Assembly: GCA_037962975.1 (NCBI GenBank)
Contig: CM075673.1
Coordinates: 122,469,001 to 122,533,000 of the forward strand
DNA: 64,000 nucleotides
Direction: 5' to 3'
DNA from: Clitoria ternatea
Taxonomy: Eukaryota > Streptophyta > Magnoliopsida > Fabales > Fabaceae
How positions within the stretch are numbered: the stretch's first letter is position 1; each line of letters begins with the position of its first letter. The notes under the pieces were generated by a model. The model was not told the DNA's origin. It made no database searches and was given only the letters and a program-made list of their open reading frames with translations. This document shows, in pieces, positions 1 to 11,920 of this stretch. A program made the translations under genes and the position numbers.

Positions 1-560
1 AAATCAATTTAGACGTGACGTCTTGTTGATTTCCCCCTAGTTTTTGCTCAAGCCTCGCCATAATTCATAGGGAAGGGATACTTAGGACGAGACGTCCCGC
101 TTATCTCTTTCCTATCCCTGTTTTTTTTATCCGAGAATGTCTAATTTAGGTGACGCCTTATTAGCATTCTCTTCCCCTCTCTGTCTCATATCAAAGTCGA
201 GTTTAATTCGGATGAAACGTTCCGTTGACCTCGCTTCGACATTCTATGTTTGTACAGTTCTCCCACTCCATTCTATCATTTTCAAAATACAACAGTAAAA
301 GGGAAGAAACCATGTTTTATTTAAGGCTATTTATATTGTGCTTTCAATCTTGGTACTGTCTTTGACAGGCGATGTAGGGTGCTAATACCTTCCCTACTCG
401 TAACCGACTCCCGAACTTGAATCTCAATTTTTAACCAGTGCTTTACTGAACCTAGTTTTTTCCAATGTTTTTCCTATGGATAAAAACGTTGGTGGCGACT
501 CCCTGTTTCATTCGATACTCTTTTCTTTTTCGCCACGCCGTCGCGATCCAGGTTGCGACA
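1..560 (+). repeat. 3' part of the left LTR
   Basis: Ends in GGTTGCGACA at 560. It contains degenerate copies of a GACGAGACGTCC-type unit also seen at 6083-6360, and the block GTGCTAATACC...GGTGGCGACTCCCTG that recurs near 6490-6620. No gene is seen in it. Confidence 0.65.
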
Positions 561-1372
561 GGCGGCCTAGGCAAAAGTTAGAGCAACAAGATGAGCCGAA
601 AACCTGAAAGGGCAGTTCAGACTGAATCACAAACTCGACTCTGCAACATAAACCCTTCAAGCCAAAGACAAAGGAGGTCAAAACGGGTATTAGGGTCATT
701 GTCAAATTACACCCTCAGAAGCAAAATCAGAGGATGAACACGAAGTCGTGATAAAGGGTCAAATTTCTCATTACTCGCAGAAGATCACTAGAGGATATAT
801 CAGCCTTTCCCTTTCTATATCTTATCACATCTCTGTGTTTTATTTTCATCATCACTGTACATACCTGATGTTTGTAAATAAAATTCTCCTTTCTTCTTAC
901 ATGTTCATGACCAAATTTTATGAATAAACAAGTTTTTGCCTAAAAGAAATTTTTGAAATTGAAAACGACAGAGCGTAAAGTTATGGGGAACGAAATGCAT
1001 CCTAGCGCCAGACTTCGCTTGGTATAAGCATAACCATCTCCGCTAAATACGCTCACCAAAGTCAGAGGATGTTTCTATTTCATCCATGAGTTACCTTAAA
1101 AAGCCAATCGCCAGGGAAGATTTACCTGTAAGTCTTTTTATACTAACTCACTTTTTTGTCAAAAGGACACCGAATCCATCATCCAAAAGTAGGTATTCGC
1201 CAAAGCTTTCCCCAAGCAAGACCCACTGTTCGTACCTAAGTGGAACACAAGCTCGGGGTCCTTCCCGAGGAAAATCACAAAATGGGATCAGATCCTTCAA
1301 CCAGGATGTTTCTTTGATCAAGCTTAGGAGAACTTATCCTTCCCCAGGGATTTCACCATTACTAAGCAGCTC

Positions 1373-1760
1373 AAACTGGGGCATCTCCCCAGATTTTTTC
1401 TTCCAGTCAAGAAGCAGTACCCCGAATTTCCAAAAAAACTCAAACTGGGGCATCTCCCCAGATTTCTCCTCCAGTCAAGGGGTAATACCCCGAATTTCCA
1501 AAAAAACACAAACTGGGGCATCTCCCCAGATTTCTCTTCCAGTAAAGGGGCAACCCCCTAAAATTCCTTCAACCTTTCCAAAACTGGGGCATCTCCCCAG
1601 ATTTCTCTTCTAGTAAAGGGGCAACCCCCCAAAATTCCTTTAACCTTTCCAAAACTGGGGCATCTCCCCAGATTTCTTTTGTTCATTTAAAGGGCAGTTC
1701 CCCAACAACCTTCAGTCATGTCAAATTGGGGCATCACCCCAGGTTCATTCTCTTTCATTC
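1373..1760. repeat. About 70-bp tandem repeat with G4/C4 hairpins, about six copies
   Basis: Copies start near 1373, 1442, 1510, 1581, 1652 and 1723 (spacing 68-71 bp). Each holds CTGGGGCATCTCCCCAG, a hairpin of six paired bases around a five-base loop. Most also hold a second GGGG-CCCC dyad (GGGGCAACCCC or GGGGTAATACCCC) about 31-32 bp downstream. Confidence 0.85.
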
Positions 1761-2290
1761 GAGAGGCAACACCCTCACCTTTTACTTTTCTAGTTAACCG
1801 AGAGGCAACACCCTCATCCTTTACTTTTTCAGTCAACCAAGAGGCAACACCCTCACCCTTTACTTTTTCAGTCAACCGAGAGGCAACACCCTCACCTTTT
1901 ACTTTTCCAGTCAACCGAGAGGCAACACCCTCATCCTTTACTTTTTCAGTCAACCGAGAGGCAACACCCTCATCCTTTACTTTTTTAGTCAACCGAGAGG
2001 CAACACCTTCACCTTTTACTTTTCCAGTCAACCGAGAGGCAACACCCTCATCCTTTACTTTTTCAGTCAACCAAGAGGCAACACCCTCACCTTTTACTTT
2101 TCCAGTCAACCGAGAGGCAATACCCTCACCCTTTATTTTTTCAGTCAACCGAGGGGCAACACCCTCACCTTTTACTTCTCCTGTCAACCGAGAGGCAACA
2201 CCCTCACTTTTTTCTTTTCTTTTCCTGTCAACCAAGAGGCAACACCCTCACCTTTTCTTTTGTTGTTCACTGAGAGGCAATACCCTTGCC
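1761..2290. repeat. 39-bp minisatellite, about 13 copies
   Basis: The unit is of the type AACCGAGAGGCAACACCCTC followed by a pyrimidine-rich half, repeated at 39 bp. Because 39 is 13 codons, both strands stay open as 13-residue peptide repeats (1687-2235 minus, 1718-2410 plus). This follows from the period and is not evidence of coding. Such arrays are common between the coding region and the 3' LTR of Tat/Ogre elements. Confidence 0.85.
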
Positions 2291-2585
2291 GTTTACTTTC
2301 CAGTCATAGATTTAGAAATCTCCTACCTAGATAATTTCCAAGCACACCCCAGTTCATTCATTTTTCTCCAAAGCTTCGGATACCAATTTCCAGGTTGCTC
2401 GAGATACTAGGGTAATCTAAAAAAAAAAGAGGGGGGATTCAAGTGTCAATTCCTGGGTTTTCCCCCTCATCTGGTATTCCTGGTTATTAGAGTCAGAATA
2501 ACTTCGACAATGGTGTTCACGTCTTTACTCCCTTTCCATTTCAAAAGCAAGAAGAAACTTCATGCTTTTCTCATGAAAAAGAAGT

Positions 2586-2598
2586 AAAGAGGGGCATC
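2586..2598 (+). other. Polypurine tract of the Ogre-like element
   Basis: AAAGAGGGGCATC lies immediately before the LTR start TGTGAACACC, the expected place for the plus-strand primer. Confidence 0.6.
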
Positions 2599-4021
2599 TG
2601 TGAACACCTATTTCAGTTCGGTCGATCCACAAGTGAAAAGGCTTCTAAAAAAATTTTAAAAAAAATTCTAAAAATAATAATAATAAAAAAAACTGACTCG
2701 GAAATGATCATTTTCGAGTAAGATGACTCGGAATGATCATTTCCGAGTAAAGAGTCTCCGAGTGAGACGTAGCCGGGTGCTATTCCAAGTGGGCTTCAAG
2801 AAATTTCCAAAAAAAAACGAAGGAAAGGCTTCAAAGAAAAGGCTCGGGGAAGGACATTCCGAGCGAAATAGGACTGTTATGAGTGAGTATCCCTCAATTG
2901 GAGGTGAATCCGAGAGGAAGCTCCCCGACTGCAACTAATCCGAGTGAAGGATTGCTGATTGAAGCGAATCAGGTTGGGGAATAACTGCTTTTTCTGGACA
3001 AAATTGCCTCCGAGTGGAAGACTCCCGAGTGAATTGATTCCGAGTGGAAGAAACTCTGAACCTCAGAAGAACAATTGTCAGGCAAGGCATTTCCGAGTAG
3101 TGTGCCTCTTCAAACAAAGAAAGATCCGACCAGGAATGAATCACTTTCGGCCAGATTCTCAAGTTTCATACTAAGCCCGAGTGAAGATTCAAAGGAAAGC
3201 ACATCCGAGTGAGTTGAGGCAGAGAGCTATATTTTCGAACAAAGCAAGGCTCAGATCTGGGAAGAATTTCTATCAGTCAGATTCTCAAAACCCAAATTCT
3301 GATTAAAAAGAAGGCCAGCTCCGAGTAAATATATCCGGGTGGCTAGATTCTCAAGTTCCAAGTCCTGAGTAAGAAGAGAGTCGGTTTCCGAGTGATTGCA
3401 CCTGAAGGATTACAGCTGAGTTCCGAATTCTGATTGAAAAAAGACCGACTCCGAGTGAATAAATCCGAAGAGTTGATTGATGATTGAAGCTTTTCCGAGT
3501 GAAAACAAGGCCGACTCCGAATGAATCCGAAGGGTTGATTGTCAATCCAAATTTTGATTGAAAAGAAAGCCGGATTCCTATTAAATTACTCCTGAATGAA
3601 CACATCCGAGTGGGAAGCACTGTTGAAGCTGAGTTCCAAATTCTGAGTGGGGAATAAGGCCGGTTTCCGAGTAAAACCATCCTGATTAGAAAGTAAGGAT
3701 GAGTGAGTGCATCCGAACTGTTGATTGCCGAGTGAAACCATTTCTGATTGAAAAATAAGTAAATACGTCCGAATGGTCGGATTTTCTCAAAGTTCCATTC
3801 TGATTGAAGAAACAAGGACGACTCCTGATTGTACAACCGAATGGAATGATTGACGACTGAAGGCAATTCCGAGTGAGAAGCCAGTCGGATTTCTCGAATG
3901 AATGTGTCCGAGTGGAGTGAAGGAAGGGTCATTCTTGACTGAATGACTCCCAAGCAAATCCGAACAAGTTTCTCCGAGTGATTAATTCCGGAGACATAGC
4001 CGAGTGAAAATTTTAGGAAAT

Positions 4022-4206
4022 ACCGATTGGATCATTTGAACTTGTTCTGAGTCACTCTTCAATCAGTGCCGATTGGATCATTTGAACTTGTTCCGAGTCA
4101 TTCTTCAATCAGTGCCGATTGGATCATTTGAACTTGTTCTGAGTCATTCTTCAATCAGTGCCGATTAAATCATTTGAACTTATTCCGAGTCACTCTTCAG
4201 CCAGTT
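4022..4206. repeat. 46-bp tandem repeat, four copies
   Basis: CCGATTGGATCATTTGAACT-type units start at 4023, 4069, 4115 and 4161, an exact 46-bp spacing, inside the U3 part of the LTR. Confidence 0.85.
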
Positions 4207-4750
4207 CTGAGTCACCCTTCAGTCAGTTCCGAGTCACTTTTCACTCGGTTCCGATTGAGTGTTCCAATCAGAATTGCTTTGCTCGTCCAGCTCCTCACAG
4301 CAACCCAACACCGACCAGCAAAGCAAAACCGAGCAGAGCTTTCACTCGGTCTTTTGTGTATGAACAACACCTTTTCCACTCGGATTATTTCCCACTATGG
4401 GTGTATACCGACCGAGGCACTAAATCCGAGTCAGAAGGAGAAAACCGACCCATATTTTCCACCGATTGCCCTTGTTGACTTGGATTCCCACTATCCAAGT
4501 GGATCCTTGAATTATGGGGGGCGGCTCACAACAAGACGAAGGAGGAAAATAATAAAGAATTCCCACCAGCCTCTATTCCCTACGATTGTCAAGATCCAGG
4601 CTGTTTCTCCAACACACCATCCAAGTTGCTTTGCTAATTTTGTGGGGCGGCTGATAACAAACAAAATTAAAATAATAAGTTATTCATCAGCTGCTGTTCC
4701 CCATAAAATCATTGGTGGCCAGGCTGTTCAAACAATCTGTGCACACCTCC

Positions 4751-4758
4751 TATAAATA
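4751..4758 (+). promoter_or_regulatory. TATA box of the Ogre-like LTR
   Basis: TATAAATA lies between the motif-rich U3 and the pyrimidine-rich leader, where an LTR promoter is expected. Transcription would start about 30 bp downstream (inferred). Confidence 0.6.
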
Positions 4759-4898
4759 CCCCAACGAAAGAGAAGAAAAGGATCCGGAAAGTCTTCATTT
4801 GAGAGAACTCTAAAGCTTTTGAGAGAAGAAACACTTTCCCTCTCTTAAACCAAAAACCAGTCCCTCTTTTCACTCCTTCCAGCCCCCTCAAACCCTCT

Positions 4899-5306
4899 CA
4901 ACATCGTCCCTCATCCTCTCCACACCGACCTCCTCCTCTAATTCACAATCCATTTCATCTCAAAAACCATACAGCCCTCTACCCTTCACTCAACACTGTC
5001 CCCCTCTCTCCTCACCCAACACCGTACTGCCCTTCCTTCCCTCACCCACACTGTCCATCATCCTCTTCTTAAAACACGCCGTACAGCCCCCCTAAAACTC
5101 ACCAACATCGTCCCTCATCCTCTCCACACCGACCTCCTCCTCTAATTCACAATCCCTTTCATCTCAAAAACCATACAGCCCTCTACCCTTCACTCAACAC
5201 CGTCCCCCTCTCTCCTCACCCAACACTGTACTGCCCTTCCTTCCCTCACCCACACTGTCCATCATTCTCTCCTTAAAACACGCCGTACAGCCCCCCTAAA
5301 ACTCAC
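4899..5306. repeat. 204-bp direct duplication in the LTR leader
   Basis: The stretch beginning CAACATCGTCCCTCATCC at 4899 recurs at 5103 with few changes. The surrounding 4850-5880 is a C/T-rich leader full of CACCGTCC-like words. Confidence 0.8.
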
Positions 5307-6082
5307 CAACACCGTCCCTCTCCCTTCAATACACCATACAGCCTCTCACTTTCTCTTCGCCCACACAGTCCTTCACACTCCACACCGTCCTTCCCTCTCC
5401 GTACAGCCCCTCACTCTCCCCTCTCCACACCGTCCTCATCCTTCCCTCTCCACACCGTCCTCACTCTCCCTTCTCCATACTGTCCTCATCCTTCCCTCTC
5501 CACATCGTCCTCACTCTCTCCTCACCCACAAAGTCCTTCCCTCTCCACACCGTCCCCTCTCTTCTTACCCAACACCGTACAACCCTTCACTCTCTCTTAA
5601 CCCACACCGTCCTTCTCCTCTTAATTAGTCTCTCTCTCCTTCCAAAAACCACACCGTCACTCTCCTCTCAAACCAAACACCATCATTCTCTTAAACCCAT
5701 ACCACCTTTCTCCTTAAAAATCATACCATCCAAGCTCTCTCTCTCTCTCTCTCCACTAAAATCCACACCGTCCCTTTCTTAAACCCGTCCAGCACCTTAT
5801 CCTTCCACTCAACTCCGTCCAGCACCTCAAATCCTTCACACATCGTCCAGCTCCTTCCTCACCATACCGGTCCCACTCTGCCCCTCATTTTTAATACTTG
5901 TATTTGTTTACTTTCTGTTAAATTAATTGTTGTTCGATGACTTTGTTTCCTTTTCAATTATCAATTAATATCTATTGATTGATAAATATTAATAAAAATG
6001 AGTGCTTCACACATTCTATTTGAACTAGCATAAAAGTTGTAATAATTATTATTATTCTTATTATTATTGCAATTTTTATTAC

Positions 6083-6360
6083 TTTCTTAAAAAGGTGGAG
6101 CGAGTTTAATTTGGACGAGACGTCCTGTTAATCTCATTTTTTTTATATAATATCTTTTCTTAAAAAGGTGGAGCGAGTTTAATTTGGACGAGACATCCTG
6201 TTAATCTCATTTTTTTATATAATATCTTTTCTTAAAAAAGTGGAGCGGGTTTAATTTGGATGAGATGTCTTGTTAATCTCATTTTTTTATATAATATCTT
6301 TTCTTAAAAAGATGGAGCGAGTTTAATTTGGACGAGACGTCCTGTTAATCTCATGTAAAA
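6083..6360. repeat. 72-bp tandem repeat, four copies
   Basis: Units holding GTGGAGCGAGTTTAATTTGG start at 6095, 6168, 6240 and 6311 (spacing 71-73 bp). Confidence 0.85.
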
Positions 6361-6713
6361 ATTTCGTGTTTATTTTTGTATATTTTGTCATTTCGTATAC
6401 TTTCTTTCCATGAAAAAGTTAAAATAATTTCTAAGTTAATTATAATGCGTGCTATCATATTGAGGTAACCATTTTTATAACGGAAAGTTGTGAGGTGCTA
6501 ATACCTTCCTCACCTGTAATCAGACTCCCGAATTTGGAATTTTATTTTTTTGACCAATGCTTTAATAAAAGGTTTCCCCGGTATTTTATCCTAAAAAATA
6601 TTGGTGGCGACTCCCTGTTTTTCTTTTCGAAAGGATTTCAAAAAAAAAAACTTTAACGTTTAAACAAAATCATTTTGAGGGTCGACCGTGCCGCCGCCAT
6701 CCCGGTCGTGACA

Positions 6714-6823
6714 AAAGTGTTACCACCGAACGACCTCTCCATGTGCTCCGATCGGGGTCTGTCCTTATCTCTCCGTTGTGGTTGATGTGGCGTTGGGGAT
6801 TTCCCTCTCGCCGCTGTTGCTTT
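6714..6823 (-). pseudogene. gag: T3 gag fragment, middle part
   Basis: The reverse complement matches the T2 gag segment at 21813-21910 (SPTPHQ, DK.RPRSE, MER) and stays open. It lies between the Ogre-like 3' LTR and the left end of element B. AAAGC at the B border pairs with GAAGC at 52069-52073 as a one-mismatch target duplication. The uninterrupted site in T2 (GAAGC, 21813-21817) confirms the join. Confidence 0.8.
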
Positions 6824-7974
6824 TGTAACACCCTCGGTTAAATAAGATAGGCCTTTCTATAGGATCATCTTATTTAACTAAGAGGTTAAAAGTTTTTAGA
6901 AAAAGTGAATATTTTTTTTTAAAATAAAATAATGGCAGATCAGTGGAAGCAAATAGTAGGTAATTCACATAGTCATTCATAAACCATAAGCAATTATACT
7001 CTTAACAGAATGGGGCACATAGGCACCCTTAAATAGATACAGTCATCCATTGTCTTATTATTTATTAATAAATATTCCACTACATATATCCTATTTTTAA
7101 TGAATGCTCCCAGTTGGTTCCGGTTCTTGGTTTCCTAGCTCCTCTGTTATTATTCATCAAAAAGGGTGAGTATATACCCAAGACCCTGAAGGTTCCCGGT
7201 GCGGACATATCCAGACAACAAATAATATAACATAAATCATACAATTAACATATTTACAACTATAACAATCAATAATGTTGTCATGGAATGCATGAGTTAG
7301 GTTTATTATAATTTATCTTAAGTTAAGTCTCATGATGAATGTGGGCCCAATAAATCAATCCACCATCACCATTATCTCATTCTTTGGCAGTCGTCCTGCT
7401 CAAGTTGCCCCTTGGGCACAACGTTTCCATACTAGAGCGATCAGAGCTCACCAAGTCCCCCATTGATTATTTAATCATCATAAGGTACGAATGAACTCAC
7501 AGGTTCTAATCATTATATACTATCTTAGGACTTGGCTCTACACAATCATAGTTACATTCCGTCATTTAGTCAAAGTACACCAGAATTGCATCGTCTGACC
7601 CGGCTTCAGGCGCGACTCTGATGCCATTGGGTTTCTGTCCCGGTTGTACTCCCAAGATTCTCCTCAGAGATCGAACGTGAATGTCCTCCAGCGTACCAGG
7701 TGTATGCTCTAGTTTTACTCCTTCAAAAATATTTTCATGATGCAAAATGCATTATTTAAGTTCTATCATTTGATCCTTGGGTATCTGTGTTTCCAGTCTC
7801 ATAATATTATTCCTAAGTTCTTGGGTCCCATCAGTTTTTAGACATTGTAGGTCATTTTTATTATTTTATTTATTCTTATTCTAGAAAATATATCGGTTAT
7901 ATCTTGGCTAAAATAATGCTTCGTTTAAAGAGTAAGTAGTATGTTCCTTATTTCATTATTCATAACTAAGACAA

Positions 7975-7990
7975 TAATAATATTAGTAAC

Positions 7991-8031
<41 letters not shown>

Positions 8032-8045
8032 TAACAATAATAATA
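7975..8045. repeat. (TAA)n microsatellite
   Basis: Imperfect TAA run in B's 3' LTR. The other LTR has an equivalent, longer run at about 45925-46020. Confidence 0.85.
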
Positions 8046-8068
8046 ATCATATTCATAATTATAATTAT

Positions 8069-8298
8069 TGATCCGGTCTAGATACCGGTCCCAAGGTTAT
8101 CCGGTCTAGATACCAGTTCTAAGGACAAAAGGCCGACTCAGTCTTCCTAGAAGTCAACCGGTATCCCAGGATAATGATCCAGTTGGTAAATGAGTTGATC
8201 CGGTCTTACCTAAAGAGAAGTCATTATAGCCGTCCTAGTGTTCGGCCGGTGTCAAGAATACCAATCCGGTCCACAACACACTAGGCAAAATTCACTTA
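8069..8298 (+). repeat. T2 5' LTR, first piece
   Basis: Matches 24607-24836 of the 3' LTR. Interrupted after ACTTA (8294-8298) by element A and resumes at 20181. Confidence 0.93.
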
Positions 8299-11200
8299 TG
8301 TAACATCCCTCTTTTTAGAAACAGTTTTACCCTTGTAAATTTTAATTATGGAGGGTTTGTAAGCAAGAATAAGTCAATATATACCCTGTTGATGGTCTGT
8401 AGTATCTCAGAAATGTCATTTTTATGCATAATAATGGAATTTATATGGATCATTAGTGAAATTATGCAAAAACCGAGTGAAAAGGACTCTGTTCTGAGTA
8501 ACAGAAAGGAATTCCGAGTGAAGGAATAAAATTCCGAGTGAAGGAATGAAATTCCGAGTGTAATGTTACATTTTCCGAGTAAAACATGACTGAGAGGGCT
8601 ACCACCGAGTGGAGTCCTGACTTGAGAGGCAATTCTGAGTGAAGTGTGTTCAAGAGAACCACTTCTGGGTGAAATTCCGAGTCAAAACACCCTAGAAAGG
8701 CCCGTTTCTGAGTCAAACATTGCCAAATGCTTCCTTTTCTGAAGGAAATTCCTCTGATTAAAGCATTCCGAGTGAAAGAATGCATATATACTTATGTTTA
8801 TGTTGATTTGATGCTTCCTACCGACTGGAATGTGCTGTGGAATCAATTGGGAAGGATTCCGAATGGTTTCGTATGTGTTTGGTTAGGAAACCGAGTGGAA
8901 AATGGCAGATTGAGCCATTCCGAGAGAAATGTAAGAGGCTAAACCATTTCCGAGTGAGTCTATGAGAATGACCCCTCTTCCGAGTGAGATATACCCTACT
9001 GGACCAAAACCGAGTGAGACTCGTACGTGTAGGTCTTGTTCCGAGAGGTAATGGCTTAAATAAACCTTAATTGGGAAATATAGTTGAAGAAGTTGGCCTA
9101 AAACCGAGTGAACCAAGTGAATGAAGACTCGGATTTGCAAGTGAAAACTCTGAGAAAGAGAGGACTCGGTCTGGACAGATATTACCGAGTGAGAAACCGA
9201 GTACCTGAGTCGGTTTCAAAGGAATTCCGAGCGAGGACTTGAAGACTCGCTCAAGCAAGCCTTGTATTTGTTGACTCGGAAGAAGAATTCCAGTTGGCAT
9301 AGTGGTTAACCGAGTGGAATTTTCACTCGGTATTCAGTGTCAGTTGTGCGTATTGACTTCAATTTTGTCTTTTAATGATTATTTTAATTCAATCATGCGC
9401 ATTATAGCTAGTGGGCGGCCAGAAATGGGCACTGACTCAGCATATCTCCTTATTTAAATCTCCACTGCCACTCCATTAACACTCCACTAGCAGCCCACTC
9501 ACAAAAGCTGTTCCCCATTTAGTTTTCCACTTAGAAGCCCACTCCTTATTTAAACCAGCGCAAGGACTCTTAGAGAACACACACACGAAACACACCTCCA
9601 TCATTCTTCTTCCTACAAGTTACTTTCTCTCTCTTTTCTCTTCTGTTTCACTCGGAATTCGTGTAGGACAGTGAAAGGGAACCTCTGCTTCTCCTCCAGG
9701 AGCTCCATAAAGGTAAGGGGGTATATTCTTGGGTGCTCTGTGGGAAAACCGAGTGAAGGAAAGGGTTAAGGAACTTGTTCCTCACCTTTCCAGGACAGAT
9801 TCAGTGTTGTGTGAATTAAATGCCTTAATTGTTATTATTTGTATTTATATATATATATATTTGTTATTAAATGCATATAATCAGTGATGAATTGTGAAAT
9901 GATATGAACTGTATTGGACTGAAAATACTAAGCATCATGGGTACCGTGTGATTTCCAGTGAAAAATTATGAATAGAAGATGGATTTAATGATAACAGGTT
10001 CTGTTTTATGTTAATCTGACCGGTTTTACATCTATAACAACTCGGTTTTGCTTAGTTTCAATCGGATTCAACCTTAACTGAATGTATTTCATTCTGATAG
10101 AACAATTCTTCACTCGGTAAACAACCTAATTTCACTCAGAACTTTTTCTAGTTTATTTCCACTCGGACAGCATCTTCCCAGTTGATATCACTCGGAAAAC
10201 ATATTTCACTCGGAACTTATATTGATTTCACTCAGGAAACTCCTTTGAGACTGATGTCACTCGGAATCGTATTTTATTACACTCAGAAATTCATTTTTAC
10301 TCGATTTCACCAACATTTTCACTCATGAAACTCTTTCTTACTGATTCCACTCGGAAATTATATTTTAATTCACTCAGAAATTTATTTCACTCAGAATTTA
10401 AGTTATTTCATTAAGAAAATACTTCTCAGTTTCTGTTTTACTCGGAAAACATATTAATTTCATTTAGTAAACTCTGCTCAGTTTTATTTCACTCGAATTC
10501 ATAGTTAATTCATGCGGAAAACTCATTTTCACTCGGAATCAAACCTGTTTCAGTCGGAAAACAGCCTTCCAGTTCATTTTCACTCGGACCCAAACTTGTT
10601 TCAGTCGGAAAACAGTTTTCCAGTGTAATTTCACTCGGATTTTTAGCCAGATCGTTTGGAAAACCCTTCTCAGTATGATTCCACTCGGAATCATACTTAT
10701 TTCACTCGGATTTACCCTTGTTCCACTCGGAAAACTCTGTTTTTAATGTTTTTCGCTTGGATTTTCATTTAGAAACTATTCTTTAATACTTTTTAAATTA
10801 TTGGGAAGTTATAATTATTATTATCATTTTTATTCTATTATTATTATTATTCTAATTATTATCAATCTTAATATTGTTATTATTATTATTAGTTTTATTG
10901 TTATTAACATTGTTAACGTCTTAATTATGAGTATTTACATAAAGAATATATTATTTTACTTGAGACTGGAAACACATAAGATACCCAAGGAATCAATTGA
11001 TAAAATAAATGCATTTCGCATCATGAAAATATTTTTGAAGAAGAAAAACTTCTAGAGCATACACTTGGTACAGTGGAGGACACTCACGTTCGATCTCCAT
11101 GAAGAATCTTGGGAGTACAACTGGAACGGCAACCCAATGGTATCAGAGTCGCGCCTGATAGCCGGGTGAGACGATGCAATTCTAGTGTACTTTGACTAAA

Positions 11201-11920
11201 TGACGGAGTGTAACTATGATCGTAGGGATCCAAGTTCCAAAAATATTTAAACCAATGATGAGAACCAATGAGTTCGTTTGTACCATATGGAACTTGGGCG
11301 GACCTTGATTGCTCTAGATGATTGGAATGGTGATATTCTAAAGAATGAGAAGAAGATGAAACGATCTATTGGGCCCACATGCATCATGAGACTTAACCAT
11401 AGATAAATCATAATAAATCCAAACTCATGCATTTCATTACAGCATATTTGATTGTTATATTTATGAATATGTTAATTATATGATTTATGTGATATTATAT
11501 GTTAACTGGATTATGTCCGCACCGGATTAACCAATCAGGGTCTTGGGTTATACTCACCCTTACTGTTGACAATTTTCAGAGGAATTAGAAAATCAAGAAC
11601 CCGAGTGTGAAGAACAGCAATATGCTAAACCCACTGAGAACGATCATTAAAGATAGAATATTTATTATTAATAATCAGACACTGGATGACTGTATAATAT
11701 TTAAGGGTGCCTGTGTGCCCCATTCTTTTAAGAGTACAATTACTTACAATTTATAAATAACTATGTGATTATCTACTATTTGCTTCCACTGAGATGCCAT
11801 ACTTTAAAAAAAAATAAATAAATAAAAAAATATTCATTTTTTTCTAAAAACTGTTAACACTCTCAATTAAATAGGATGGACCTACAGAAGGATTTGTCTT
11901 ATCTAACCGAGGGTGTTACA
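8299..11920 (+). repeat. 5' LTR of element A
   Basis: The U3 part (8460-9330) carries about 13 exact CCGAGTG words. A weak TATA-like TATTTAAA is at 9547, then a CA/CT-rich leader with a strong splice-donor-like AAG/GTAAGG at 9713. The long U5 has a similar number of CACTCGG words (9650-10740) and a TTA-rich stretch (10801-10930). The open frames at 8462-8785 and 10801-11055 recur in the 3' LTR and are not protein genes. Confidence 0.93.
9547..9554 (+). promoter_or_regulatory. TATA-like box of element A (5' LTR)
   Basis: TATTTAAA just upstream of a CA-rich probable leader (ACACACACGAAACACACC). The same site is at 17822-17829 in the 3' LTR. Inferred from position. Confidence 0.4.

Larger units (their letters stand above)
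561..2598 (+). other. Internal non-coding region, no gag or pol
   Basis: No retroelement protein motif (zinc knuckle, DSG/DTG, YVDD/FIDD, DD35E) is found in any frame. The right half is tandem repeats. Open frames here follow the repeat periods and are not credible genes. A recognisable primer binding site is not seen directly after 560. Confidence 0.6.
1..6713 (+). mobile_element. Ogre/Tat-like LTR retrotransposon, left end outside window
   Basis: The order tail of one LTR (1-560), non-coding internal DNA with tandem arrays (561-2598), a polypurine tract and a complete second LTR (2599-6713) gives a plus-strand LTR element lacking gag and pol here. Both LTR tails share the order GTGCTAATACCTTCC, GGTGGCGACTCCCTG and a terminal GACA. 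The two tails differ much more by eye than the LTR pairs elsewhere in the window, so this is either an old insertion or a composite of two related elements. The right end abuts a gag piece of element T3. No target duplication can be tested because the left end is missing. Confidence 0.75.
2599..6713 (+). repeat. 3' LTR of the Ogre-like element (4.1 kb)
   Basis: Starts TGTGAACACC after the polypurine tract and ends GGTCGTGACA at 6713, where T3 gag homology begins. The first 1.9 kb is rich in TCCGAGTG motifs, then come CACTCGG copies near 4230-4390, a TATA box at 4751, a pyrimidine-rich 1-kb leader with a 204-bp duplication, an AT-rich stretch, and four 72-bp repeats. No gene is seen in it. Confidence 0.75.

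Noticed and set aside
8462..8785. 107-residue minus-strand frame, with a close copy at 16737-17060
   Set aside because: Both lie in the U3 of element A's LTRs and follow the CCGAGTG repeats. Duplication is explained by the LTR pair, and no family motif is present.
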